Shown here: positions 44,805 through 52,972 of the stretch, in pieces
Layout of the letters: each line of letters opens with the position of its first letter
Numbering within the stretch: the first letter of the stretch is position 1
Source of the DNA: Patescibacteria group bacterium
GTDB lineage: Bacteria > Patescibacteriota > Patescibacteriia > Patescibacteriales > Patescibacteriaceae
Direction of reading: 5' to 3'
Assembly: GCA_030583705.1 (NCBI GenBank)
Contig: CP129471.1
Coordinates: 548,506 to 612,505 of the forward strand
DNA length: 64,000 nt
Translations under genes and position numbers: made by a program
The notes under the pieces: model-generated
Databases searched by the model: none
The model's input: only the letters and a program-made list of their open reading frames with translations
What the model was told of the DNA's origin: nothing

Positions 44805-44833
44805 ATGATACTATATTTATAATAGATAGACAA
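44805..44833 (-). promoter_or_regulatory. STAS-like gene promoter
   Basis: TTGTCT (44833-44828), 17-bp spacer, TATCAT (44810-44805). TSS falls at or next to the ATG. Confidence 0.65.
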
Positions 44834-44842
44834 CTTTTGGAA

Positions 44843-44927
44843 AACCTTATACATTTCGTCAAATATCTCTCAAAAATACTAATAAATACCCCAAGCCTTA
44901 TACAAAATATAGCAAACCTTATACATT
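44843..44927. repeat. Three direct CCTTATAC repeats upstream of the STAS-like promoter
   Basis: CCTTATAC at 44845, 44896 and 44917 (first and third in the longer form AACCTTATACATT). Spacings of 51 and 21 bp are close to five and two helical turns, so a protein could contact all three on one face of the DNA. Confidence 0.55.
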
Positions 44928-44958
44928 ATCGAAAAACTTCAACCACAACGCATATTTT

Positions 44959-44985
44959 CAGTTGTCCGATTTTTGCGGACAACTG
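44959..44985. repeat. Perfect 10-bp inverted repeat (hairpin)
   Basis: CAGTTGTCCG / CGGACAACTG with a 7-nt loop (ATTTTTG), no following T run, so an operator or RNA hairpin rather than a terminator. The 496-bp gap 44799-45295 holds this, the direct repeats and the hairpin at 45056 but no gene I can support. Confidence 0.6.
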
Positions 44986-45055
44986 GCCATTTAATCTACT
45001 TTGTTTAATTAAGTAAGAAGTGTATATCAAAAAAGCCTTGATTTTAAAGGACTTA

Positions 45056-45081
45056 AACCCGCCAACCGGCTGGCGGGTTTA
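45056..45081. repeat. AAACCCGCCA-family hairpin (copy 2)
   Basis: Arms AAACCCGCCA / TGGCGGGTTT with loop ACCGGC, then TAATTG. The same arms occur at 43516 with another loop. Confidence 0.7.
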
Positions 45082-45204
45082 ATTGATTTAAGAATAAAAA
45101 AACAATAAATAATATTTATATGTATAAAGATAGACATATAAAGGAACATCCATATTAACTCACACCAATACACCTCACCTACCAAATAAAAATATTCTCA
45201 TATA

Positions 45205-45239
45205 CCAAAAACCCCTCCTTTTTAAGGGAGGGGTTTTGG
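45205..45239 (-). terminator. Terminator of the S-layer-like gene
   Basis: CCAAAAACCCCTCC / GGGAGGGGTTTTGG with a T/A-rich loop; about 57 bp past the stop. Confidence 0.75.
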
Positions 45240-45295
45240 TTAGTTAAGTTTAAGAGGTTATCAAAAACTAAACTATCTGCGAAATTCTTTCAGGG

Positions 45296-47629
45296 CTAGT
45301 TAATAGCCTCGAAAGGAGTGGCAGCTTTGTTGCCTAGGTTAAAGGTGTATGAATTGATGGTCGGAGCAACTCCTCCACCAATAGCACCGTTTGTAACTTC
45401 GTCAACAGTCCACTCAATGTTTTGAAGCAAAGCGCGAACCTGTTTAGCCTGGGTCTGGTTAGTTCCTATTACAGTAATAGTAAACGTACCAGTCTGACCA
45501 GCAGCAATTCTAAACAAAGCCTCACCGTCATAAACAGCACCAGTGTAACCACCGGCACCAGTTACGGCTTCAACCTCTGAACCACTTGAGGTAGTGATAG
45601 TACCTGATTGGCTAGCCAATTCAGCACCTGCTGAATATTCAATAAGGTAGATAACGTCAACATCACCAGCGGCAGCTCCAGCAGCTAATACGATATCAGC
45701 AGGAGCACGGTTAATGTAAACATCTCTATCACCAAAGGCTTCAACATCAACCTTCCAGGTAAACTGGGCAATATCATTGAAGTTACCATCAACATTAGTT
45801 ATGGTAGTAGTAGCTTCGTTAACAGTTACCATAATACCTCTTGAGCGAAGTTCATGGGTCTGAGAAGTAGCTGAAACAGATTTGATAATATCATCCTCGT
45901 CATGACCATTAGCGTCAGTTCCCTTAAAGTTAGCTGCATTAACAACTACATTTAAGTTAGTGCCTTCCACATAACGAACACCTTCATTTGTGTCAAACAA
46001 GTCAACTTTAACAGTGAAAGTCTTAGTTTGGTTGGCAGCTAAGGCGATGTTCATGTTGTTAAACAAGGTAACACCTCCATTAGGAACGGTCTTAACACTT
46101 CTTTCAGTAGAACCTTCATATAGGTAAGCTCTGCGGATAACACTGTTTTCAGCAGTAGTACCAGCAGGATCACCAGTAGTAAAGGTTACCTGAAGATCAT
46201 TAACGGTCATAGCAACACCGTTCTTTTCCTTCATGGTGAAGGTGTAAACAGAAACTCCGTTAGTGTCTGAAGTTTCGCTTACTTCAACGATAGCAGCATC
46301 AATCTGAGGGTTGGCAGTTCTAACTTCCAAAGAAGCTTTCTTAATACCACCAACAGTGAACTGTTCTTCAAGAGCAGTTGCATTAGCAGCTAAGGCTGGA
46401 GCTGATTGGTTCATAGTCAAACCAGATTCATCAAGAATTCTGATGTCTCCAAGTTCAAGATTCCAAACAGCGGTCTTGTCATTTGAGTCAATGTTATTAT
46501 GCATTGAAACAGCAACAGAAACCTTAGTGGTTGCATTAGAAGCCAAGACAGAGCTTAGGCCACTGAAACGCATACGGTATTCAACAGTAGCGTTTGAACC
46601 AGCATTACCAATGTTAGTACCGGCAGCAAAAGAGCTGGACCAGTTAGCACTTGAATCAGCATTCATAGTACCAACAACAGCTCCATTAACCATCAAAGAT
46701 ACATTCTTGAAATAATTCCAAGGACGTACTGAGTGAGTTCCTGGGTTGCTTACAGAAAACCAAACATCGGCAGTCTGCAACATCAAAGGACCATCATTGC
46801 TCAATTCAACATCAGTAGCGTAGATTTCTACATTGCTTTGTGCTTCAAGAGCTTCGGTCTTATTACGTGAACCTAGGGAAATATTATCAATAGTACCTTG
46901 GGTTCCTCCGTTTTGATTAAATCCTGGGTCAACTTGACCAGGGGCAGCTTGCGCAGTGTTAGTTATATCAGCTTCTGCACCGGTAATATCAGAACCCATT
47001 GGGCTCATAGAGAATCCGGAAGGAGCGGTTACAACATGGTCAAAGCTGAAGCGGTTGGCATAAAATGCATTTTCGCCAGCAACTTTGCGGAATTGTGAAC
47101 CAGTGTAGTAGTAAACATCTGGGCTACCGGCTGCCTTTACTAACTGACCACCAGTGTACTGGCCGTTAGGCTTTTGTCCACCCATGGTGTAGTTGTTAAA
47201 GAAGCTGTCAGCAACGTCAACTACCATGCCAGCCCAGTTAGGACCGTACATGCTAATAGCTTCCTGCTCGCTGGAGATGTGGTAGATCGTTCTGTCCATA
47301 CCTACAGCATAAGTCTTAGGATCACTGGTGATCTTCATCAACTTAGTTCCAGGGCGGATAGTAACGTTGGAAGTCAAAGTGTAGTTTGACATTTCAGCCT
47401 GTGAAACTACTTGCACATTATTAAAGTCACGGTACCACGTAAAGTATACACTTGAGTGTGGGAAAGCGTGACGGTTGCTGCCGTTTACATAGTAAACAGC
47501 TGAATCGGTTGACAGTTTGATCAAGTCACCTGTTGAGGCGGCTTTGGCTGATGGAGCGGCCATACCGCTCATAGTTACAACCATCATGACTGCCATGACG
47601 AAAGCAAAAGTTTTTCTTACAATATTCAT
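45296..47629 (-). CDS. S-layer-like abundant secreted protein
   Basis: 777 residues from ATG 47629 (MNIVRKTFAFVMAVMMVV), signal peptide to about 30 (AAPSAKAAS). Residues about 35-190 form a domain with repeated 'AVYYVNGSNRHAFPH', 'TYAVGMDRTIYHI' and 'DVYYYTGSQFRKV' strands. Several beta-sandwich (Ig-like) domains rich in Thr, Ser, Ala and Asn follow. Codon choice is more GC-rich than neighbours and there is a strong terminator, as for highly expressed genes. This layout is typical of putative S-layer proteins of Patescibacteria. Upstream lies a long structured leader and an ECF sigma factor. Confidence 0.75.
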   Translation of the reverse strand: MNIVRKTFAFVMAVMMVVTMSGMAAPSAKAASTGDLIKLSTDSAVYYVNGSNRHAFPHSSVYFTWYRDFNNVQVVSQAEMSNYTLTSNVTIRPGTKLMKITSDPKTYAVGMDRTIYHISSEQEAISMYGPNWAGMVVDVADSFFNNYTMGGQKPNGQYTGGQLVKAAGSPDVYYYTGSQFRKVAGENAFYANRFSFDHVVTAPSGFSMSPMGSDITGAEADITNTAQAAPGQVDPGFNQNGGTQGTIDNISLGSRNKTEALEAQSNVEIYATDVELSNDGPLMLQTADVWFSVSNPGTHSVRPWNYFKNVSLMVNGAVVGTMNADSSANWSSSFAAGTNIGNAGSNATVEYRMRFSGLSSVLASNATTKVSVAVSMHNNIDSNDKTAVWNLELGDIRILDESGLTMNQSAPALAANATALEEQFTVGGIKKASLEVRTANPQIDAAIVEVSETSDTNGVSVYTFTMKEKNGVAMTVNDLQVTFTTGDPAGTTAENSVIRRAYLYEGSTERSVKTVPNGGVTLFNNMNIALAANQTKTFTVKVDLFDTNEGVRYVEGTNLNVVVNAANFKGTDANGHDEDDIIKSVSATSQTHELRSRGIMVTVNEATTTITNVDGNFNDIAQFTWKVDVEAFGDRDVYINRAPADIVLAAGAAAGDVDVIYLIEYSAGAELASQSGTITTSSGSEVEAVTGAGGYTGAVYDGEALFRIAAGQTGTFTITVIGTNQTQAKQVRALLQNIEWTVDEVTNGAIGGGVAPTINSYTFNLGNKAATPFEAIN

Positions 47630-48066
47630 ACAATAAATCATTTAAAAGTTTATTTGGTTCAACGTTATCACATCAATCGGAATCCCGCTTCCCCGCATCA
47701 ATGAAAATAAATTCATTAGAGCCGGAGAGTAAACATGCATGGGACATTCACACTCCGTAATCAACAAGAGTTTTATTCTCATTGATACGGAGAAAAGCTT
47801 AATTGATGTAAGCTCGTCATGTTTATGTAAATAAACAAATTAACCGCATAAACCTTTGGGGTTTATAAGTTGATTCGTTAAACGAATCAAGCACGGCTAC
47901 TCATTAAATTAATGAGCATCGACCTTTGAAGGCCGCACTGCCGAAACTTTTAACCGAAGTTAAAGAGTCGGTCTTTCTCCTTGGTACAAGTACCGCGGAT
48001 ATCGGAAATCATTTTGGCGTGGAGGGCGAACAATTAAGTCCGCCGCCAAAACGAGTTTCCGATACC
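47630..48066 (-). ncRNA. Long structured leader or ncRNA ahead of the S-layer-like gene
   Basis: A 437-nt segment without ORF made of at least nine successive stems. Clearest are TATCGGAAA/TTTCCGATA with TTTTGGCG/CGCCAAAA inside and a nested arm; GGTAC/GTACC; CTTTAAC-UUCG-GTTAAA(A)G with a UUCG tetraloop; CTCATTAA/TAATGAG; TTGATTCGTT/AACGAATCAA; ATAAACC/GGTTTAT; GTTTAT/ATAAAC; AGCTTA/TAAGCT; and CTCCGTA/TACGGAG. No Rfam class is recognised by eye. It is either the S-layer mRNA leader (stability or translation control) or a separate RNA. Confidence 0.7.
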
Positions 48067-48070
48067 AGCA

Positions 48071-48889
48071 CTACTGCCCGCTGCTTTGGATTTTAATGTT
48101 TTTTAATTTTTCAATAGCTTCCGCATACTGAGCACTGTCAAAAAGATTCTCAATCTCATCTAAAGCTGCCTTAACCGAAGCATCTACGGTAGCTGCGGCG
48201 GCAATTTCACTGGCAATTATAACATCACCATCGCCTTGCTCCGCTTTCTCCCCTTCTAATGTCTTTGCTTCCTCACTACCAACCGCTGTCGCTGTACCGG
48301 TTACAGATAATTCTTGATTTTTATTAATTCCAGGCTTAAGACCACCAACCGCTTCTTGCTTGGCTTCTTTTTCTTCCAACTTAACTAATCTTTCTCTAGC
48401 AGAAGACAATTCTTGTTTAAAACTGCGAGAAAGGTTTTCCATTCTCGGATCTTGAGTAGCGCCTTCTATAACTTCTCCATTTTTTTCTTCTCTATTCATT
48501 AACTCAATCATTTCAATAGCTCTTCTTTCTGCAAAGTTAATAGATAGCTTAGCTTTTTCTCTTTCAGATAAAGTAGCAGCCAACCTAGCTCTCTCGCCAG
48601 CTGTCTTAGCCATATATAGAGGATCACCGGGTGTACTGTTTTTAGAGAAAGTTATTGCCGAACCAGCCAACGCAAAAAAAGCGACGATCATCATAGCGAC
48701 CGGCACCGGTTGACTTAAACGGCTAAACAACAAAGAGAAGCGAGCTCCCATGCCCAACTTAACCGCCTCAAAAGCTTCACCATTGGAAATCTGGCAGCTT
48801 AAAAGCTCACGATTTTTATCCACCCAAGACTTCTCCGGCTTAGTGGCCGATAGAGAAGAAAGAGCTTTGGTAAAATCTTTATCTAACAT
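48071..48889 (-). CDS. DUF5667-domain membrane protein (possible anti-sigma factor)
   Basis: 272 residues. One membrane segment (VAMMIVAFFALAGSAITF, about 65-83) follows a short cytoplasmic region; the extracytoplasmic part opens STPGDPLYMAKTAGERARLAATLSEREKAKL, cut here as TPGDPLYMAKTAGERARLA, the DUF5667 signature. Downstream of the ECF sigma gene (52-bp gap), the position of an anti-sigma factor. Long helical and Glu/Lys-rich tail. Confidence 0.75.
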   Translation of the reverse strand: MLDKDFTKALSSLSATKPEKSWVDKNRELLSCQISNGEAFEAVKLGMGARFSLLFSRLSQPVPVAMMIVAFFALAGSAITFSKNSTPGDPLYMAKTAGERARLAATLSEREKAKLSINFAERRAIEMIELMNREEKNGEVIEGATQDPRMENLSRSFKQELSSARERLVKLEEKEAKQEAVGGLKPGINKNQELSVTGTATAVGSEEAKTLEGEKAEQGDGDVIIASEIAAAATVDASVKAALDEIENLFDSAQYAEAIEKLKNIKIQSSGQ

Positions 48890-48941
48890 GTTGTTGTTTT
48901 AATAAGTAAAATGTTTGTAAAATTTTTATTCTTTTTGAAAA

Positions 48942-49514
48942 TTAACTTTTAACCAGTTTACGAAGAGCCTCTAAAGATCTGTGTACTAGGACTCTTACAT
49001 TACCGGATGTCTTATCTAGAATATTCGCTATCTCGGCAATAGATAATTCGTTAATAAATCGCATAATGACAATTTCCCGATACTCGTCTTTAAGTTGAGG
49101 GAGAGTCTCTTCTACTAATTGTCTAAAGTCTACCCCGTCCTGAAGTTTTAATCTTGGATCAACTACGACCTGGCTCGGTAAGTTCTCTTCATTCTCAACC
49201 ATAGCTTCTAAAGAGACAGACTCTTGTTTGGAAGTCTTACGGTAGTGATCTATTACAGTGTTACGAGCTATCTTATAAAGTAGAGGCTTAAGGGTGTCCT
49301 GGTCATCATCTAAGTTACCTTCATAGACATAGTTCCAAGCTTTTAGAAAGACCAAAGAAGTTAAATCCTCGGCCGTCTCCCTACCCCGCACTTTATAATA
49401 GACAAAGCGATATATCTGGTCAATGTACAAGTTGTAGGCTTCAATAAAAGCCTGTTTGTCTTTATACTTTCGTAGTCTGGTAAACAGGGCTTCCTCGCCA
49501 CCGAATATGGTCAT
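48942..49514 (-). CDS. ECF-type RNA polymerase sigma factor
   Basis: 190 residues. Region 2 (YIDQIYRFVYYKVRGRETAEDLTSLVFLKAW, cut: YKVRGRETAEDLTSLVFLKA) and region 4 (LPQLKDEYREIVIMRFINELSIAEIANIL, cut: YREIVIMRFINELSIAEIA) are intact. It directs polymerase to its own regulon, likely envelope genes. Followed by the DUF5667 gene and the S-layer-like gene on the same strand. Confidence 0.92.
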   Translation of the reverse strand: MTIFGGEEALFTRLRKYKDKQAFIEAYNLYIDQIYRFVYYKVRGRETAEDLTSLVFLKAWNYVYEGNLDDDQDTLKPLLYKIARNTVIDHYRKTSKQESVSLEAMVENEENLPSQVVVDPRLKLQDGVDFRQLVEETLPQLKDEYREIVIMRFINELSIAEIANILDKTSGNVRVLVHRSLEALRKLVKS

Positions 49515-49599
49515 ATAGGCTTACGTTATTAGTATACGTAAAAAAAATAAAAGCGTTACACTAACCCTTTTAAAGAAACATAACGCTGATTAATACACC

Positions 49600-49745
49600 T
49601 GAAATAATAACATATTATAATATAAATAGCAATACTGGTTTTAATTTAAAATTTAAAAAAGCAAGTATAAAAACCTTAAAACCTTATCCTACTTATCCCC
49701 TGTTTTCTGATGCACTTAAATTATGGTAACTGTGGATAATTATGA
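49600..49745. other. AT-rich intergenic tract with DnaA-box-like sites
   Basis: The 469-bp gap 49515-49983 has no supported gene besides the HTH promoter. An AT-only-like stretch (about 49600-49680) is followed by TTATCCTAC (49685), TTATCCCCT (49694) and a perfect reverse DnaA box TGTGGATAA (49731-49739). Could be a minor DnaA-binding region; no dnaA/dnaN context. Confidence 0.35.
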
Positions 49746-49879
49746 ATAAGCAGCGGTTTAGAAAATCCTGTTTTTTAGATTAAAGTATATAATTCAATAA
49801 AGACTTTAAGTAACTCCTCCATAAAGGGGTTTTTTAATTATTCATCTTTTAAATGATCTTTAAAATGGGATAATTAACT

Positions 49880-49978
49880 TAAGTCCAAACAGGCCTGGAC
49901 TTATCTTTAAAAATAGTTTATGATGTTATTAACTTAAAGGAGCCTATCCTAACTTAAGTCCAGGTCAGTTTGGACTTA
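49880..49978 (+). promoter_or_regulatory. Promoter with two identical operators for the HTH gene
   Basis: Operator 1 (49880-49903) and operator 2 (49955-49978) are both TAAGTCCA-8nt-TGGACTTA. The promoter is TGGACT (49896-49901), 17-bp spacer, TATGAT (49919-49924); operator 1 covers the -35 and operator 2 lies between the ribosome site and ATG 49984. Centre spacing is 75 bp. Confidence 0.8.
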
Positions 49979-49983
49979 AAAAT

Positions 49984-50268
49984 ATGATTAAAGAATCTAA
50001 CCAAGAAAAAGAATTAGAAATAAAGCCTATTTGGGTCTCTGTTTCAGAGGCAGCCAAACTGGCTGGCGTTGGGGATAAAACCATTCGCCGAGCTATTGAT
50101 GCCGCTACTGTCACCTTTAGGGTTGTTCATAATCGTTATTCCATTGAAGTAGAATCTTTGCTTGAATTTTTAAACTCAAGTACCAAGCTAAAAAATAAAC
50201 TTAACAAACAAGGTATAGGCAGATACGTAGAGCTGTGGAAAACTAAGAGTAATACACAGGGTAAGTAA
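49984..50268 (+). CDS. Excisionase-like helix-turn-helix DNA-binding protein
   Basis: 94 residues. PIWVSVSEAAKLAGVGDKTIRRAID is the HTH_17/MerR-like winged helix seen in excisionases and small regulators; YSIEVESLLEFL follows. It very likely binds the two TAAGTCCA palindromes at its own promoter. No integrase gene lies nearby, so a regulator is more likely than a recombination directionality factor. Confidence 0.75.
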   Translation: MIKESNQEKELEIKPIWVSVSEAAKLAGVGDKTIRRAIDAATVTFRVVHNRYSIEVESLLEFLNSSTKLKNKLNKQGIGRYVELWKTKSNTQGK

Positions 50269-50389
50269 AGAAGGTAAATAAAAAACTCCGCCACTTAAAC
50301 AAACGTGGCGAAGTCCGGAGGATACTCAACTTATATAAAAGGAAAGAGCAAGGAAAAGAACTATTAAATACCTAGTTTCTTTTTTTTAT

Positions 50390-51004
50390 TTAAATTTCTT
50401 GAAGCTTGATTTCGTACTTACCATAATTAGGATCTTTCTTGCGGTAATGCATACGCGGTAAGTAACCATTGATCTCGTTCTTAATAATTCCAACAAGATC
50501 ACTTAAATTAACCTTGGCTAAGCTGTTAATAACCAAAGACTTAATTAAGTAAATAGCATCAGTGGGAATTTCCCTTTCATCAAAATAAGGGATTAGATCA
50601 CTCTCAATGAGTGTCAATGAACCCACGCTATCTAGTACAAAGAAATTCTTTATTCTATGCTTTGGTATAATTAATATATTAACCACATGTCCTCCTTCTT
50701 CATGTGGGGTATAGTTAATATCCTCAGCTATTAATTCCTCATAGAGACCGGAAGTGTCTGATCTTAATGAACCCTCAAATGGCCACTCAAAGATTCTTAT
50801 CTTTGATACCCTGTCATCAACATAGACAGAGTCGGTGCTTCTTACATTATAAAGTCTATAAGAATCAACCTGTTTGGCTTGATATTGAAACATTAAAATA
50901 CTTATAAGATTGATTCCTCTCGGGAATGACAATCCCACAAAAACACCTAAGGCAAAACCGAAAAATAATACACAGGTAAAAACAAAGAATTTTTTACTTT
51001 TCAT
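50390..51004 (-). CDS. Membrane-anchored hypothetical protein
   Basis: 204 residues with an N-terminal signal anchor (FFVFTCVLFFGFALGVFVGL) and a soluble extracytoplasmic domain of mixed alpha/beta type. No motif recognised. AGGG ribosome site just upstream (GGGAGAGTTTAAAATG). It heads a run of small membrane-protein genes on the minus strand. Confidence 0.5.
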   Translation of the reverse strand: MKSKKFFVFTCVLFFGFALGVFVGLSFPRGINLISILMFQYQAKQVDSYRLYNVRSTDSVYVDDRVSKIRIFEWPFEGSLRSDTSGLYEELIAEDINYTPHEEGGHVVNILIIPKHRIKNFFVLDSVGSLTLIESDLIPYFDEREIPTDAIYLIKSLVINSLAKVNLSDLVGIIKNEINGYLPRMHYRKKDPNYGKYEIKLQEI

Positions 51005-51116
51005 TTTAAACTCTCCCTTTAAATTTAAATGAACGTTTTAATTACTTTAATACTGCCCCCATTGTAGGGGTTTGTCAAGTAAGGGTAAAAAAGGGGTAAG
51101 AGAAAGTAAATAAAAA

Positions 51117-51145
51117 AACGTCACCCTAAAAAACAAGGTGACGTT
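51117..51145 (-). terminator. Terminator of the 52-residue membrane peptide
   Basis: AACGTCACC / GGTGACGTT hairpin just past its stop. Confidence 0.75.
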
Positions 51146-51152
51146 AAAGTTA

Positions 51153-51311
51153 CTAAAAATGAGCTACAGATTCCTTGAAATTGTTAGTTAAGAAACTAAG
51201 TATGAAACTACCGGCTTCATACACTCCATAGCCAATTAATCCAACAATAATCCAAGAAGACGCTATTACAGCAATAACGTAAAAAGTATTTAATACTAAT
51301 TTCATCGTCAT
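51153..51311 (-). CDS. Small single-span membrane peptide (52 residues)
   Basis: MTMKLVLNTFYVIAVIASSW continues through one hydrophobic segment with GYGVYEAGSF and ends ESVAHF. AGGAG lies 10 nt before the ATG, and a terminator follows, so it is a compact gene of its own. Family unknown. Confidence 0.55.
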   Translation of the reverse strand: MTMKLVLNTFYVIAVIASSWIIVGLIGYGVYEAGSFILSFLTNNFKESVAHF

Positions 51312-51497
51312 AACTTTTATTCTCCTATTTTATTTGAAATTATTAAATTATTAAAAGAACTATATTTATCCTCATTAAACTCTTTTTATTTTAATTTGTC
51401 AAGAGCTGTACGATTGCATAGTTAGGGTTACCTTTTTTCTAGGTAATATATAAAGAATTAAATAAATAACCGCACCTGTGGAAGATGCGGTATAGAT

Positions 51498-51623
51498 TCA
51501 GATATTCCTGCAAAGAACTGCCAAAGCAGGAAAAGACACAAATAACATGGATAATGTAAAATAGAAGAACCCTAAAAAAACCACCGGTTTCTTATGAATT
51601 AATTTTATTAACTTATTCTTCAT
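51498..51623 (-). CDS. Small membrane peptide (41 residues)
   Basis: MKNKLIKLIHKKPVVFLGFF continues through a hydrophobic core and ends in LCRNI. GAGAGG ribosome site 7 nt upstream. ACCGCA/TGCGGT hairpin follows (51472-51492). Probably an inserted or secreted peptide; unknown role. Confidence 0.45.
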   Translation of the reverse strand: MKNKLIKLIHKKPVVFLGFFYFTLSMLFVSFPALAVLCRNI

Positions 51624-51744
51624 TTTCTACCTCTCTTTTTTTATTTTACTCTTGTTTTGTTTTAGAAAAAGATTTTAAAAAAAGATAATAAAGTAAATAT
51701 TTACTTCAATTTAAATCATACATGATCATGCTTCAGAAAAAACA

Positions 51745-52350
51745 TTAGAAATTATCTTGAAGTAATTTCTTGTTTTTTACTGTATTTTTTTTAATAAGAT
51801 CCTTTAAGTGAATCTTATCCGCAAAATCCAAAAAATGATTTAAATAAATAATGAACCTTGCGGCGGATAAACTCATTATAGCCAGTAACAAAAATATTAA
51901 CCAAGGTCCATCTATAAAGTGCTTTGCCAAAAAGAAGGCGGCTATTATAGACATCTGGCAAAATGTTATAATCTTACTACCCGGAGCTATAAAATGCTCC
52001 TTTTTAGCTCTTCTAATTAATGAAGAAAAGATAAATCCCAAAACTTCAAAAATCAAAAGTGCAATAAAGACAAATGGACTAATTGGCCAAAAGACCAGAA
52101 GTAGCAATTTATCTCTAATGGGATCAAGAATCTCCCCTAAGCTACTCTTTTGATTAAAATATCTAGCAGCTTTGCCATCATAATAGTCAGATAAACCGAC
52201 TAGAATAAGGAAAACAAACGTATGAAGATATTGACCAATACTAGAAAAGTGAATAGCAGCTAGTACAAATAAAATACCAAAGACCGTAATAAGGTTAGCC
52301 CAGGTTAGGCTTTCCCCTAAGCCTTTTTTTGAATAATTTTGGGTAATCAT
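51745..52350 (-). CDS. CDP-alcohol phosphatidyltransferase family protein
   Basis: 201 residues with about five membrane segments. The signature D-G-x2-A-R-x8-G-x3-D-x3-D reads DYYDGKAARYFNQKSSLGEILDPIRD (split: DGKAARYFNQ and GEILDPIRD), giving the full metal and catalytic set. Members transfer an alcohol headgroup such as glycerol-3-phosphate to CDP-diacylglycerol (PgsA) or related substrates. Patescibacteria often lack full lipid synthesis, so this enzyme may remodel acquired lipids; that is speculative. Confidence 0.88.
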   Translation of the reverse strand: MITQNYSKKGLGESLTWANLITVFGILFVLAAIHFSSIGQYLHTFVFLILVGLSDYYDGKAARYFNQKSSLGEILDPIRDKLLLLVFWPISPFVFIALLIFEVLGFIFSSLIRRAKKEHFIAPGSKIITFCQMSIIAAFFLAKHFIDGPWLIFLLLAIMSLSAARFIIYLNHFLDFADKIHLKDLIKKNTVKNKKLLQDNF

Positions 52351-52441
52351 TTTTTCTCCCTTTAGATTTTTTTAAACTTTTTTTAAATGTTCAATTTAAC
52401 TTAAAAGTATAACTATTTCCTATAAATGTCAATAAACAGCA

Positions 52442-52465
52442 AAAAAGCCCCTATTGGGGCTTTTT
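52442..52465 (-). terminator. rpmB terminator
   Basis: AAAAAGCCCC / GGGGCTTTTT with a 4-nt loop, about 100 bp past the rpmB stop. Confidence 0.7.
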
Positions 52466-52565
52466 ATATATTAACATTGGGTTATTAATATTGGGATATT
52501 AATAATTGAGATATTCAGACTGACGGTTCTTTTAAAAAACCTTAACTCTATCCTTAACCCTATCC

Positions 52566-52802
52566 TTATTTCTTAGCAGCTACTTCCTCTAAATCATAAG
52601 CCAAGCCTTCCTTGTCCCATTTTTTCAGAGTCTTAATAGCGCGAGCAGACAAAGTCAAAGTATGAGTTAAACCGGTTTTAGGGTTAACCACCTTTTTAGT
52701 CTGCAAATTAGGTTTAAAGCGGCGCTTAGTTCTTCTATTAGAATGGCTTTTATTAAAGCCGGAAGAAGCTTTGCTGCCAGTTAGTTGACACTGTGTTGCC
52801 AT
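52566..52802 (-). CDS. rpmB: 50S ribosomal protein L28
   Basis: 78 residues. CQLTGSKASSGFNKSHSNRRTKRRFKPNLQ, cut: SGFNKSHSNRRTKRRFKPN, is the L28 signature with the basic rRNA-binding strand; LTLSARAIKTLKKWD ends the domain. The usual zinc-binding Cys set is reduced to a single N-terminal Cys, as in many bacteria. Own promoter. Confidence 0.95.
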   Translation of the reverse strand: MATQCQLTGSKASSGFNKSHSNRRTKRRFKPNLQTKKVVNPKTGLTHTLTLSARAIKTLKKWDKEGLAYDLEEVAAKK

Positions 52803-52831
52803 AAAAATTCATTAAATTAAACAATAAAATC

Positions 52832-52860
52832 ATTATCTCTTAAAATATGAGGTCTGTCAA
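52832..52860 (-). promoter_or_regulatory. rpmB promoter
   Basis: TTGACA (52860-52855), 17-bp spacer, GATAAT (52837-52832). Confidence 0.75.
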
Positions 52861-52972
52861 GGGTATAAGATAAAAGCCTATCTAAAGAATTAAAAGGCTA
52901 TTTATTTCTTAATTTTACCTTTACCTTAGTTTATAGTTGATAGTTTATACTAAACTATCAACTATAAACCTC

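Noticed and set aside
49600-49745. Chromosomal origin of replication
   Set aside because: Only three scattered DnaA-like sites and no dnaA, dnaN or gyrase genes; kept as a low-interest finding.
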